This document shows, in pieces, positions 24,139-32,546 of a stretch of DNA of 64,000 nucleotides. This DNA is from JAWLGJ01 sp041685145. GTDB taxonomy: Bacteria; Pseudomonadota; Alphaproteobacteria; Rhodospirillales; Magnetospirillaceae. Positions within the stretch are counted from its first letter, which is position 1; every line of letters begins with the position of its first letter. A program made the position numbers and the translations under genes. The notes beneath the pieces are model-generated. The model had not been told where the DNA came from and did not search any database. It saw only the letters and a program-made list of their open reading frames with translations. The stretch is taken from positions 39,332 to 103,331 of the forward strand of contig JAWLGJ010000004.1 in assembly GCA_041685145.1 (NCBI GenBank), read 5' to 3'.

Positions 24139-25385
24139 GGCACGCTCACCCGCAGGCCGGCGGCGATTTCCGGAAAGCGCGTCAGCACCACCGCATCGCC
24201 GTCGGCGACCTCGCCGCGCACCAGAACCTCGCCGCCGAAGCGGGTCACCGCCTCGACGGCGCGGCGTTCCAGGCGCCCGTCCACCACGACATAGACGACC
24301 GCGTCGTCGTGCAGGGCCCGCAGCGGCAGCCGCGCGACCCCGTCATGACGGCGCCCGACAACTTCGACCGCCACGAACGCGCCCGGCCGCAGGGAGGTGC
24401 GCAGCCCCGGCCCTTCAAGCCGCGCGAAGACATCGACGCCGCCGCTGGCGCCGCGGATGCGGCTGTCGACACGGTCGACGACGGCCTCGTAGTCCACCGA
24501 CATGTCACCCATGCGCCAACGCACCCGCAGCGGCCGCCCCTTCAGGCCGTCCTCGGCAAGGCGGCCATAGATCGCGTCGGGGACGTGGAAGCGGACCTCC
24601 AGGTCGTTGGCGTCGATCAGCCGCGCCAGACGGTCGCTGGCCGACACCACCCGGCCGACCGCCGCCTCGACCTCTTCGAGAAAAGCGTCGAAAGGCGCGC
24701 GCAATTCCGTGTCGGCGAGATCGCGCCGCGCCCGAGCCAACAGGGATTCGGCCCGCGCCACCCGCGCCCGCGCCTGCTCAAGGCGTGCCTCCAGCCGCGC
24801 CACCGTCTGCTCGCGGGAGGTCAGGCGCTGCTCGCGCTCGGACACCAGCAGGCGGGCCTCGTCCAGGCTGCGCTGGGGAACGGCGCCCTGGGCGAACAGG
24901 GTCTCGCGCCGCTCCAGGTCGCGGCGCGCGAGGTCAAGCTGGTCGCGGTCCCGCGCCACCTGGAGCCGTTCGGACGCAAGCTCCGCCTCCAGTTCGCGCC
25001 GTCCCGCCCGCGCCTCGGCCACATCGGCCTCGCGCTCGGCAACCGCGGCCTCGTAGTCGAAGCGGTCGATGCGGGTCAGCAGCGCCCCGGCCGCCACCGC
25101 GCCGCCATCGCGCATCACCTCGGCGACCTCGACCAGCGGCCCCGTCACCCGCGGCCGCAACGCCGCCACCCGCCCCGCCACCACCTCGCCGTCGAGGCGG
25201 TACAGCGGCCGGGCCTCGCCGACGCTCGCCGTCATCACCTCGACCGGCCACGAGCGCTCGCGCGGGGGCGCGGCCGGAACCTCGGGCCGCGTGGACACCA
25301 GCCACATCGCGGCCGCCGCCGCCAGCGCCACGACCAGCAGCGGCACCATGATCCTGCCCAGACGCTTGCCGTCGCGGGACCGCAT
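24135..25385 (-). CDS. RND efflux periplasmic adaptor (membrane fusion protein)
   Basis: The 416-aa protein has an N-terminal membrane anchor (IMVPLLVVALAAAAAMWLV), a lipoyl half (LRPRVTGPLVEVAEVMRDG), a long Arg/Glu/Ala-rich alpha-hairpin with an LFAQGAVPQRSLDEA turn at its tip (about residues 120-215), the second lipoyl half (DTELRAPFDAFLEEVEAAVG), and a barrel domain. The start ATG 25385 has GGAGG upstream, unlike the in-frame ATG 25406. It precedes and overlaps the permease. It joins the pump to an outer-membrane channel encoded elsewhere. Confidence 0.93.
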   Translation of the reverse strand: MRSRDGKRLGRIMVPLLVVALAAAAAMWLVSTRPEVPAAPPRERSWPVEVMTASVGEARPLYRLDGEVVAGRVAALRPRVTGPLVEVAEVMRDGGAVAAGALLTRIDRFDYEAAVAEREADVAEARAGRRELEAELASERLQVARDRDQLDLARRDLERRETLFAQGAVPQRSLDEARLLVSEREQRLTSREQTVARLEARLEQARARVARAESLLARARRDLADTELRAPFDAFLEEVEAAVGRVVSASDRLARLIDANDLEVRFHVPDAIYGRLAEDGLKGRPLRVRWRMGDMSVDYEAVVDRVDSRIRGASGGVDVFARLEGPGLRTSLRPGAFVAVEVVGRRHDGVARLPLRALHDDAVVYVVVDGRLERRAVEAVTRFGGEVLVRGEVADGDAVVLTRFPEIAAGLRVSVP

Positions 25386-25498
25386 GTGGGACGCCTCCGA
25401 ATGCACGACAGGCGCATATCACCGACATCGCATGGACACAAGCGGCAGCAGGCCGATGCCGCGCCCGACGACGCGCATGGATGAGCATTGGGTTGCTA

Positions 25499-25528
25499 AC
25501 TGTAATGATTGACAGTCTAATATAGACT
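25499..25528. promoter_or_regulatory. Overlapping palindromes between the RND operon and the hydroxyacid dehydrogenase
   Basis: AGTCTA-ATA-TAGACT (25514-25528) is a perfect inverted repeat. Another, ACTGT-N8-ACAGT (25499-25516), overlaps it. The repeat overlaps a plus-strand TTGACA (25509-25514), and its centre reads TATATT on the minus strand. The site sits in a 244-nt, relatively AT-rich divergent region. It looks like a repressor operator controlling one or both directions; no regulator gene is adjacent. The remainder of the gap shows nothing I can name. Confidence 0.5.
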
Positions 25529-25629
25529 TTGGTCCTATTGCGAACGCTCAACTGTGTCGTCGCCGGAAGCCTGACAAACTGAGGCGCCATTGAGCCAGCG
25601 ACAATCAACCTGGAAGATCGCCCGCCCCA

Positions 25630-26598
25630 ATGCCCGAGAAGCCCGTCGTTCTCGCCACCCGTAAGCTGCCGCCGAATGTCGAGGCGCGGCTGAGGCGCGA
25701 TTACCGCGCCATCCTCAACCCGGACGATCGGCGCTACGATACCGACGAAATCGTCGCCAAGGCCGACGGGGCCGACGCCATCCTGCCCTGCCACACAGAG
25801 AACCTGTCGGCGGATGTCATCGAACGGCTGCCGGACTCGGTGAAGATCATCGCCAATTTCTCGGTCGGCTACGACCACGTCGACATCCCGGCCGCCAAAC
25901 GACGCGGCATCGTGGTCACCAACACGCCCGAGGTGCTGTCCGACGCCACCGCCGAGATCGCCATGCTGCTGATGCTCGGCGCGGCGCGGCGCGCCGGCGA
26001 GGGCGAGCGCCTGGTGCGCGGCGCCCAGTGGAACACCTGGAGCCCCACCTTCATGCTGGGCGTCCAGGTCAGCGGCAAGCGCCTGGGCATTGTCGGCATG
26101 GGCCGGGTGGGCCGGCGCATGGCCGATTTCGCCCGCGGGCTCGATATGACCATCCACTATCACAACCGCAGCCGCCTGCCCCCGGAGGCCGAAAAAGGCG
26201 CGGTCTATCACGCGCGCCTGGAGGATCTGCTGCCGCAGTGCGACTTCCTGTCGCTGCACTGCCCGGCCACGCCGGATACGGTGGGTCTGCTGAACGCCGA
26301 ACGCATCGCCATGCTGCCGGATGGCGCGGTGGTCGTGAACACCGGGCGCGGCGCCGTCGTCGACGACGAGGCCCTGGTCGCGGCGCTGAAAAGCCGCAAA
26401 ATCGCCGCCGCCGGCCTCGATGTGTTCAACGGCGAGCCGGACAACATCCACCCGGCCTACCGGCAACTCGACAACACGTTCCTGCTGCCCCATCTGGGCA
26501 GCGCCACCCACGAGACGCGCGACGCGATGGGATTTCGGGCCCTGGACAACCTGGACGCCTTCTTCAGCGGTCGCGATCCGCGGGACCGATTGACCTGA
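25630..26598 (+). CDS. D-2-hydroxyacid dehydrogenase (glyoxylate/hydroxypyruvate reductase-like)
   Basis: The 322-aa NAD(P)-dependent enzyme interconverts a D-2-hydroxyacid and its 2-oxoacid. It has the substrate-domain segment IANFSVGYDHVDIPAAKRRGI, the nucleotide-binding loop GIVGMGRVGRRMADFARG, the catalytic Arg in NTGRGAVVDDEALVAAL, the Glu of the GLDVFNGEP segment and the catalytic His in LLPHLGSATHETR. The closest named class by eye is glycerate dehydrogenase or hydroxypyruvate/glyoxylate reductase. It reads toward the TRAP operon, whose binding protein resembles 2-oxoacid binders, so the two may act on the same class of compound. The start has no strong ribosome site. Confidence 0.92.
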   Translation: MPEKPVVLATRKLPPNVEARLRRDYRAILNPDDRRYDTDEIVAKADGADAILPCHTENLSADVIERLPDSVKIIANFSVGYDHVDIPAAKRRGIVVTNTPEVLSDATAEIAMLLMLGAARRAGEGERLVRGAQWNTWSPTFMLGVQVSGKRLGIVGMGRVGRRMADFARGLDMTIHYHNRSRLPPEAEKGAVYHARLEDLLPQCDFLSLHCPATPDTVGLLNAERIAMLPDGAVVVNTGRGAVVDDEALVAALKSRKIAAAGLDVFNGEPDNIHPAYRQLDNTFLLPHLGSATHETRDAMGFRALDNLDAFFSGRDPRDRLT

Positions 26599-26785
26599 GA
26601 GGAGCAACTAGCGCGGATTGGATAGGCGAAGATGGTTAGCGACCGAACTTCGCATAGACGCCAAGGCAGTAGAAATCGGTAAGGGGGCAGCGCATCTAGG
26701 CATCAAGGCCAGTTGCCTTCTCGGGGCCAAGGCCCACTACACTAAAACCACTTTGGCGCAAAACCACAATGTTGGGGAGGACAGC

Positions 26786-27931
26786 ATGAAGGACGGTACC
26801 AACGCCAAGACAACCGACTTGAAGGCCGGCGGCAAGGCGCGCCGCCGGTTCCTGAAGGGCGCCGCGGTGGCGTCGGCGGGCGCGGCGGCCACGGTGGCCA
26901 TGCCCAACGTCTCGCGGGCGCAGACCACCGTTTTCAAGCTCCAGGGCGCCTGGGGCGCGCAGGACATCTTCAACGAGTTCGCCGAGGATTTCGTCACCCG
27001 CGTCAACAACCTCGCCGGTGACCGCCTGCGCATCGACTATCTGCTCGCCGGCGCGGTGGTGAAGCCGTTCAGCCTGCACGACGCCGTGCATTCGGGCATC
27101 CTCGACGGCGGCCACACGGTGTCGGCCTACTGGTACGGCAAGCACAAGGGCGCGTCGTTGTTCGGCACCGGCCCCTATTTCGGCCATGATTCGCACGGGC
27201 TGCTGGGCTGGTTCTACTATGGCGGTGGCCAGGATCTGTACCAGGAGTTGATGAACGACGTTCTGGGCCTCGACGTCGTCGGCTTCCTGTCGGGGCCGAT
27301 GCCGCCGCAGCCGCTGGGCTGGTTCAAGCAGGAAATCACCTCGGCCGATGACCTGCGCGGCATGAAGTACCGCACCGTCGGCCTCGCCGCCGATCTGATG
27401 CAGGAAATGGGGGCGGCGGTGACGCAGCTTCCGGGCGGCGAGATCGTGCCGGCGATGGAGCGCGGCGTCATCGACGCCTTCGAATACAACAACCCCACCT
27501 CCGACCGCCTGTTCGGCGCCCAGGACGTTGCCAGCCATTACATGCTGGGCAGCTATCACCAGGCCACGGAAGCCTTCGAGATCATCTTCAACAAGAGCAA
27601 GTTCGACGCCCTGCCCGAGGAACTGAAGCAGGTGATCCAGTACGCGGCCGAGGCGGCCTCGTCGGACATGCTGTGGAAGTCGCAGGACCGCTATTCCAAG
27701 GATCTGGAGGCCCTGATCGAGCATGGCGTCAACGTGCAGGCGACGCCGGCCTCGGTCTACGAGGCGCAGGTGCAGGCCTGGGACACCATCGTCGCCCGCC
27801 TGGAGGAAGACCCCTTCATGAAGAAGACGATGGACTCGCAGAAGGAATGGGTCCGCCGGGTCGGCAAGTTCGAGCTTCAGGCCTATGTCGACCGGATGCC
27901 GGCCTACAATCACTGGTTCGGCTCGGTCTAG
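26786..27931 (+). CDS. TRAP transporter substrate-binding protein, TakP-like
   Basis: The 381-aa periplasmic solute-binding protein begins with a Tat-type signal (ARRRFLKGAAVASAGAAATV) and mature protein after SRA. It resembles the DctP7/TakP group, which binds 2-oxoacids and other organic acids: GAWGAQDIFNEFAEDF near the start, LSGPMPPQPLGWF, the carboxylate-binding Arg segment GMKYRTVGLAADLMQEMG, PGGEIVPAMERGVIDAFEYNNPT (in part), and a dimer-helix region. ATG 26786 has GGGGAGG upstream. The genes for both membrane subunits follow. The upstream 187-nt gap shows no clear promoter or small gene. Confidence 0.93.
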   Translation: MKDGTNAKTTDLKAGGKARRRFLKGAAVASAGAAATVAMPNVSRAQTTVFKLQGAWGAQDIFNEFAEDFVTRVNNLAGDRLRIDYLLAGAVVKPFSLHDAVHSGILDGGHTVSAYWYGKHKGASLFGTGPYFGHDSHGLLGWFYYGGGQDLYQELMNDVLGLDVVGFLSGPMPPQPLGWFKQEITSADDLRGMKYRTVGLAADLMQEMGAAVTQLPGGEIVPAMERGVIDAFEYNNPTSDRLFGAQDVASHYMLGSYHQATEAFEIIFNKSKFDALPEELKQVIQYAAEAASSDMLWKSQDRYSKDLEALIEHGVNVQATPASVYEAQVQAWDTIVARLEEDPFMKKTMDSQKEWVRRVGKFELQAYVDRMPAYNHWFGSV

Positions 27932-27952
27932 CCCTAATCCATCCGCCTTTTC

Positions 27953-27978
27953 AGGGGCGCCTCCACGGGGGCGCCCCT
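27953..27978 (+). terminator. Stem-loop between the TRAP binding-protein and permease genes
   Basis: AGGGGCGCC (27953-27961), an 8-nt loop, and GGCGCCCCT (27970-27978) form a 9-bp stem followed by CTTTCC. It is not a full U-tract terminator. Such hairpins after binding-protein genes usually stabilise the upstream message or partly end transcription, giving more binding protein than permease. Confidence 0.6.
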
Positions 27979-27997
27979 CTTTCCGAGTCCCGCGACA

Positions 27998-28588
27998 ATG
28001 ACTGCTCTCGTCACCTTCATCGACAAGTTGAGCATGTGGATGGGCAAGGCCTTCGCCTGGTGCATCCTCGTGCTCGCCTTCGGCGTCGGCTACGAGGTCT
28101 TCGTGCGCTATGTGTTGGGCACGCCGACCTCCTGGGCCTACGACATGAGCTACATCATGTATGGCGCCCTGTTCCTGCTGGCGGGGCCCTACACGCTGTC
28201 GCGGGGCGGGCATGTCCGCGGCGACGTGATCTACCGGCTGCTGAAGCCGCGCACGCAGGCGATCATCGACCTGGTGCTTTACATAATTTTCTTCTTTCCC
28301 GGTGTGCTGGCGCTCGTCTATTCGGGCTGGATCTTCGCCGGCATGGCCTTCCGCTTCAAGGAGGTCAGCGTTTTCAGCCCGGCGAACATCCCCGTCTATC
28401 CCCTGAAGATGCTGATACCGGTGGCGGGAGTGCTGCTGTGCCTGCAAGGCATCGCCGAGGTGATCCGCTGTGTCCAGGCCATCAAGGCGAACGAGTGGCG
28501 CGGGCGCCTGCATGACGTCGAGGAGATGGAGACGGCGATTCTCAGCCGCACCGACCAAGGCAAGCTGCCCGAGGAGGCCGGCCGATGA
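27998..28588 (+). CDS. TRAP transporter small permease (DctQ)
   Basis: The 196-aa inner-membrane protein has four helices with the family start DKLSMWMGKAFAWCILVLAFGVGYEVFVRYVLG (in part: FGVGYEVFVRYVLG), TSWAYDMSYIMYGALFLLAG and a cytoplasmic C-terminus rich in charged residues. It pairs with DctM to form the sodium-driven transporter. ATG 27998 lies 66 nt after the binding-protein stop. Its end overlaps the DctM start in an ATGA junction (28585-28588). Confidence 0.94.
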   Translation: MTALVTFIDKLSMWMGKAFAWCILVLAFGVGYEVFVRYVLGTPTSWAYDMSYIMYGALFLLAGPYTLSRGGHVRGDVIYRLLKPRTQAIIDLVLYIIFFFPGVLALVYSGWIFAGMAFRFKEVSVFSPANIPVYPLKMLIPVAGVLLCLQGIAEVIRCVQAIKANEWRGRLHDVEEMETAILSRTDQGKLPEEAGR

Positions 28589-29907
28589 CCGACCCCCAAA
28601 TTGCCGTCATGATGATGGTGCTGTTCATCTTCATCATCCTCCTTGGCTTCCCGGTTGCCTTCACCCTCCTCGCGATGGGGGTGATCTTCGGCTACTACGC
28701 GATGGGCGATCGGGTGTTCACGCTGGTGGTGCAGAACACCTACGACGTCATGGCCAACGAGGTGTTGGTGGCCGTGCCGCTCTTCCTGTTCATGGGCTAC
28801 ATCATCGAGCGGGCCAACATCATCGACCGATTATTTCACAGCCTTTACATCGCCGCCCGCGGCCTGCCGGCATCGATGGCGGTGGCGGCGCTGGCCACCT
28901 GCGCCATGTTCGCCACCGCCACCGGCATCATCGGCGCGGTGGTGACGCTGATGGGGCTGCTGGCCTTTCCGGTGATGCTGCGGGCCGGCTATGACACGCG
29001 CCTCTCGGCGGGCGTGATTTGCGCCGGCGGCTGCCTGGGCATCCTGATTCCGCCCAGCATCATGCTGATCCTGTATTCGGCCGCCGCCGGCATTTCGGTG
29101 GTGCAGCTCTACGCCGGCGCGCTGGTGCCCGGTTTCGTCCTGGCGGCGCTTTATATGATCTATGTGATCGGCCGGGCGATCATCAATCCCAAGCTGGCGC
29201 CGAAGCCGCCCGAGGACATGGAGCGCCTGGGCCTGGGGCGCGTGCTGTGGGAACTGGGAACGTCGTTCCTGCCCCTGGCGCTGCTGATCATGTCGGTGCT
29301 GGGCGCCATCCTGTTCGGGCTGGCGACGCCGACCGAGGCGGCGTCGGTGGGCGCCATAGGCGGCATCACCCTGGCGGTGCTGTACCGGGCGCTGACCTGG
29401 GACCGCCTGCGCGAGGCGGTGTTTCTGACGGCGCGCACCTCGGCGATGGTGTGCTACCTGTTCATCGGCTCGTGGACCTTTGCCTCGATCTTCTCCTATC
29501 TCGGCGGCCATGACGTCGTCGAAGACTTCGTGCTGGGCCTCGAACTGTCGCGGGTCGAGTTCCTGATCATGGCGCAGCTCATCATCTTCCTGCTGGGATG
29601 GCCGCTGGAATGGACGGAGATCATCATCATCTTCGTGCCCATCTTCCTGCCGCTGCTGCCGCATTTCGACGTCGACCCGATGGTGTTCGGCATTCTGGTG
29701 GCGCTGAACCTGCAAACCTCGTTCCTGACGCCGCCGATGGCGATGGCGGCCTATTACCTGAAGGGCGTGGCGCCGCCCTGGGTGAAACTGGCCGATATTT
29801 TCCGTGGCGTGCTGCCCTTTATCGGCATGGTGATCATTGCCATGATTATGCTGTATATCTGGCCGGAGATGGCCACCGGCCTGCCGCAATACCTGTACGG
29901 CCGCTAG
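28585..29907 (+). CDS. TRAP transporter large permease (DctM)
   Basis: The 440-aa protein has about 12 helices and DctM signatures: LLGFPVAFTLLAMGVIFGYY, NEVLVAVPLFLFMGYIIERA, TATGIIGAVVTLMGLLAFPVM, and GGCLGILIPPSIMLILYSA, then TPPMAMAAYYLKGVAPPWV near the end. It carries the substrate with sodium ions and takes solute from the TakP-like binding protein. Overlap with DctQ suggests equal synthesis. An amidase gene starts 10 nt later behind TAGGAGG, so the operon continues. Confidence 0.95.
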   Translation: MTDPQIAVMMMVLFIFIILLGFPVAFTLLAMGVIFGYYAMGDRVFTLVVQNTYDVMANEVLVAVPLFLFMGYIIERANIIDRLFHSLYIAARGLPASMAVAALATCAMFATATGIIGAVVTLMGLLAFPVMLRAGYDTRLSAGVICAGGCLGILIPPSIMLILYSAAAGISVVQLYAGALVPGFVLAALYMIYVIGRAIINPKLAPKPPEDMERLGLGRVLWELGTSFLPLALLIMSVLGAILFGLATPTEAASVGAIGGITLAVLYRALTWDRLREAVFLTARTSAMVCYLFIGSWTFASIFSYLGGHDVVEDFVLGLELSRVEFLIMAQLIIFLLGWPLEWTEIIIIFVPIFLPLLPHFDVDPMVFGILVALNLQTSFLTPPMAMAAYYLKGVAPPWVKLADIFRGVLPFIGMVIIAMIMLYIWPEMATGLPQYLYGR

Positions 29908-29917
29908 GAGGGGAGAC

Positions 29918-31255
29918 ATGCCGGCAGACCGCGACGCGCTGTTGCGCCTTTCGGCCGTCGAGGCGGCCGACGCCGTCGCCGACGGGCGCGCGAGCAGCGA
30001 GGAACTGGTGCAGGCGTGCCTGGATCGCATCGCCGACCAGGATCAGACGGTGCGCGCCTGGACGCATCTCGACCCCGATTTCGCCCTGGCGCAGGCGCGC
30101 CAGGCCGACCAGCACCGCCGCCGCGGCCGGCCGCTGGGGCCGCTGCACGGGGTGCCGGTGGGGCTCAAGGACATCTACGATACCGAGGGCTACCCCACCG
30201 AGGACGGCACCGACCTGCATCGCGGGCGGCGGCCGCGCCACGATGCCTCGGCGGTGGCCTTCCTCCGCCGCGCGGGGGCCGTCATCCTGGGCAAGACGGC
30301 GACCACCGAATTCGCCTTCATGACCCCCACCGCCACCCGCAACCCCCACAATCCCGAGCACACGCCGGGAGGATCGTCCAGCGGCTCGGCGGCGGCGGTA
30401 GCCGCGGGAATGGTGCCGTTGACGATGGGCTCGCAGACCAATGGTTCGGTGATCCGCCCGGCGTCGTTCTGCGGCGTTTACGGCTACAAGCCCACCTTCG
30501 GCCTCATCCCGCGCACCGGCATGTTGCGTACCTCGCGGCACCTCGACCACGCCGGCGTGTTTGCCCGCACGCTGGCGGATGCCGCCCTTGTCGGCGAGGC
30601 GGTCATCGGCCATGACGGCAGCGACCCCGACGGCCGCATGGAATGGCGCCCGCCGCTGCGGCGCTTCGCGGCGCAGGAGCCGCCGCTGCGCCCGCGCCTG
30701 GCCTTCGTGCGCACCCCCGTCTGGGACCAGGCCGAGGCCGACGTGGTCGAGGGCTTCGCCGAACTGATCGAGGCCCTGGGCGACGACGTCGCCGAAGTGG
30801 AACTTCCCAGCGCCTTCGAGCGCGCCCATGGCATCCACCGCCTGATCATGGCCGCCGACTTCGCGTCGAATCTCGCCCGCGACTACGAATACGGCGCCCA
30901 GCGCATGAGCGCGGAGTTGCGCGCCTTCATCGAGGAGGGGCAGCGGGTGCTGGCGATGGACTACAACCGCGCCCTCGAAAACCGGGAAGCCTTGGCCGCC
31001 GCCCTGGACGAGGTCTTCGACGAATACGACGCCATCCTCACCCCGGCGGCGCCGGGCGAGGCGCCGCGCGGCCTTGACGCCACCGGCAACCCGACCTTCT
31101 GCACCATATGGACGCTGTGCGGCGCCCCCGCCCTGACGCTGCCGCTGCTGGAGGGAAGCAACGGCCTGCCGGTGGGGGTGCAACTGGTGGGGCGCCGCGG
31201 TGATGACGCCCGGCTGTTCCAGACCGCAGCCTGGCTTGAGGGGCGCGCGCTATGA
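29918..31255 (+). CDS. Amidase-signature family hydrolase
   Basis: This 445-aa cytoplasmic enzyme hydrolyses an amide or related bond. The Ser-cisSer-Lys triad is visible: Lys84 in GLKDIYDTEGYPTEDGT, the cis-Ser within GGSSSGSAAAVAAG (about 151-158), and the nucleophile Ser177 in GSQTNGSVIRPASFCG. The last motif differs from the commoner GTDTGGSIR form but keeps the essential Ser. It is translated directly after dctM and overlaps the next tiny gene by ATGA (31252-31255), so it is likely to act on the imported solute. The substrate is unknown. Confidence 0.92.
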   Translation: MPADRDALLRLSAVEAADAVADGRASSEELVQACLDRIADQDQTVRAWTHLDPDFALAQARQADQHRRRGRPLGPLHGVPVGLKDIYDTEGYPTEDGTDLHRGRRPRHDASAVAFLRRAGAVILGKTATTEFAFMTPTATRNPHNPEHTPGGSSSGSAAAVAAGMVPLTMGSQTNGSVIRPASFCGVYGYKPTFGLIPRTGMLRTSRHLDHAGVFARTLADAALVGEAVIGHDGSDPDGRMEWRPPLRRFAAQEPPLRPRLAFVRTPVWDQAEADVVEGFAELIEALGDDVAEVELPSAFERAHGIHRLIMAADFASNLARDYEYGAQRMSAELRAFIEEGQRVLAMDYNRALENREALAAALDEVFDEYDAILTPAAPGEAPRGLDATGNPTFCTIWTLCGAPALTLPLLEGSNGLPVGVQLVGRRGDDARLFQTAAWLEGRAL

Positions 31256-31488
31256 ATGGGAACGGGAACGGGAACGCGAACGGCAATGGCGGGCGCGGCA
31301 CCGCCGCCATCGTCGCCGACTGGATCACCAGCTTTCTGGGCGCGCTGACGGCGATCATCTTCATCGGCTTCATGGCGTGGTCGATCAATGTGATGCCGTT
31401 GTGGATCATCGCCGTCGGGGTGCTGGCAATGATGGTTGTGGATATCGTCCAGGGTGCCACCGGCACCGGCAAGAAAGGGGAGGGGTGA
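31252..31488 (+). CDS. Small Asn-Gly-rich two-helix membrane protein
   Basis: This 78-aa protein of unrecognised family starts with an Asn-Gly repeat (NGNGNGNANGNGG), then two hydrophobic helices (about 25-45, ITSFLGALTAIIFIGFMAW, and 48-66, MPLWIIAVGVLAMMVVDIVQG) and a short basic end. It overlaps the amidase stop (ATGA) and its own stop is immediately followed by the ATG of the GlcG/HbpS gene (TGAATG). Tight packing on both sides argues that it is real and works with the operon, perhaps as an extra subunit of the transporter. No function can be assigned. Confidence 0.7.
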   Translation: MNGNGNGNANGNGGRGTAAIVADWITSFLGALTAIIFIGFMAWSINVMPLWIIAVGVLAMMVVDIVQGATGTGKKGEG

Positions 31489-31920
31489 ATGCTGACCATC
31501 CGGCGGCTGTCGCTTGACGACGCGCTGGTGCTGATCGAAGGCGCCACCGCCAAGGCCGAGGAGATCGGCGTGCCGATGTGCATTGCCGTCACCGACGACG
31601 GCGGCCACGTCATCGCCTTTCACCGCATGGACGGCGCCCGGATCACCAGCGTTCAGATCGCCATCGACAAGGCTTTCACCGCCGCCGCGGCGCGCAAGGC
31701 CACCCACGAATACAACGCCGCCGCCCAGCCCGGCAGCATGACCTTCGGCATCAACACCAGCCACGGCGGCCGCTTCTGCACCGTCGGCGGCGGCTATCCG
31801 GTCGAGCACGAGGGCCACTTCGTCGGCGGCATCGGCATCAGCGGCGGCCGCCCGCAGGAAGACGACATGGTCTGCGCCCAGGCGGGCCTGGACCACCTGC
31901 GCGCCCGCCTCGGGGGCTGA
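31489..31920 (+). CDS. GlcG/HbpS-family protein (haem-binding-like)
   Basis: The 143-aa protein matches the GlcG/HbpS (DUF336) family: LTIRRLSLDDALVLIEGATAKAEE at the start, MCIAVTDDGGHVIAFHRMDGA, SVQIAIDKAFTAAAARKAT, and the Gly-rich GGGYPVEHEGHFVGGIGISGG. Streptomyces HbpS binds haem and senses redox; GlcG is encoded with the glycolate genes, and many relatives sit in catabolic operons without a known reaction. No signal peptide is seen, so it is cytoplasmic here. It is the last gene of the TRAP operon and converges with a PfpI gene (2 nt apart). Confidence 0.9.
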   Translation: MLTIRRLSLDDALVLIEGATAKAEEIGVPMCIAVTDDGGHVIAFHRMDGARITSVQIAIDKAFTAAAARKATHEYNAAAQPGSMTFGINTSHGGRFCTVGGGYPVEHEGHFVGGIGISGGRPQEDDMVCAQAGLDHLRARLGG

Positions 31921-31922
31921 CG

Positions 31923-32480
31923 CTACTGCGCCGCCCGCCCCCCCTGGTGACGGCCCTCGCCGATCTCCTCGATGGCCTTGGCGCAGAACGCCGGCAGGTC
32001 GTCGGGCTTGCGGCTGGTGACGAGTCCCTGGTCGACGACGACCTCTTCGTCCACCCATTCGGCGCCGGCGTTGCGCAGGTCGGTGCGTAGCGACGGCCAT
32101 GACGTCACCCGCCGCCCGCGCAGCACGTCCGCCTCGACCAGCATCCAGGGGCCGTGGCAGATGGCGGCCACGGGCTTGCGGGCGTCGAAAAACGCGCGCG
32201 TCAGGGCCACCGCGCCCCGGTCCATGCGCAACCGGTCAGGGTTGGCTACGCCGCCGGGCAGCACCAGGGCGTCGTAATCGCGCTCCTGCACCTCCTCGAC
32301 GGTGTGGTCCACCCCCGTCTCGGTGCCCTTCTTGCCCTGGATCGCGCCCGAATGCGGCGCGACCACCTCGACGGTGGCGCCCTCATCCCGCAACGCCTTG
32401 ACCGGCTGGGTCAATTCGCTGTCTTCGTAGCCGTCCGTCGCCAGCACCATGACGCGCCGGCCCGCCAGTCGTTCGGCCAT
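31923..32480 (-). CDS. DJ-1/PfpI-family protein (YhbO-like)
   Basis: The 185-aa protein has the PfpI core: VMVLATDGYEDSELTQPVKAL with the catalytic-site Glu, VVAPHSGAIQG, DALVLPGGVANPD, and the nucleophile elbow AAICHGPWMLVEADVLRGRR with Cys and following His. The group includes deglycase/stress proteins YhbO and proteolytic PfpI. ATG 32480 has GGAGGG 8 nt upstream; an in-frame GTG at 32489 is also possible. It lies 66 nt after the ATPase stop on the same strand and ends against the TRAP operon. Confidence 0.93.
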   Translation of the reverse strand: MAERLAGRRVMVLATDGYEDSELTQPVKALRDEGATVEVVAPHSGAIQGKKGTETGVDHTVEEVQERDYDALVLPGGVANPDRLRMDRGAVALTRAFFDARKPVAAICHGPWMLVEADVLRGRRVTSWPSLRTDLRNAGAEWVDEEVVVDQGLVTSRKPDDLPAFCAKAIEEIGEGRHQGGRAAQ

Positions 32481-32546
32481 GACAAACACCCTCCATGCGG
32501 TTGCATGGCTGGGGAACGCCCGGCGGGCGCCGGTGTTCCCCGACGC

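Noticed and set aside
21241..24294. 1017-codon open frame opposite the RND permease
   Set aside because: His/Arg/Gln-rich composition typical of antisense frames in GC-rich genes; the minus strand encodes an intact RND protein.
26740..26785. Possible sigma-54 promoter before the TRAP operon
   Set aside because: TTGGCGCAAAACCACAAT looks like part of the consensus but lacks the GC element at the right distance.
26599..26785. Small ORF or RNA gene in the gap before the TRAP binding protein
   Set aside because: The longest frame with a start has 16 codons and no ribosome site, and no cloverleaf or strong hairpin was seen.
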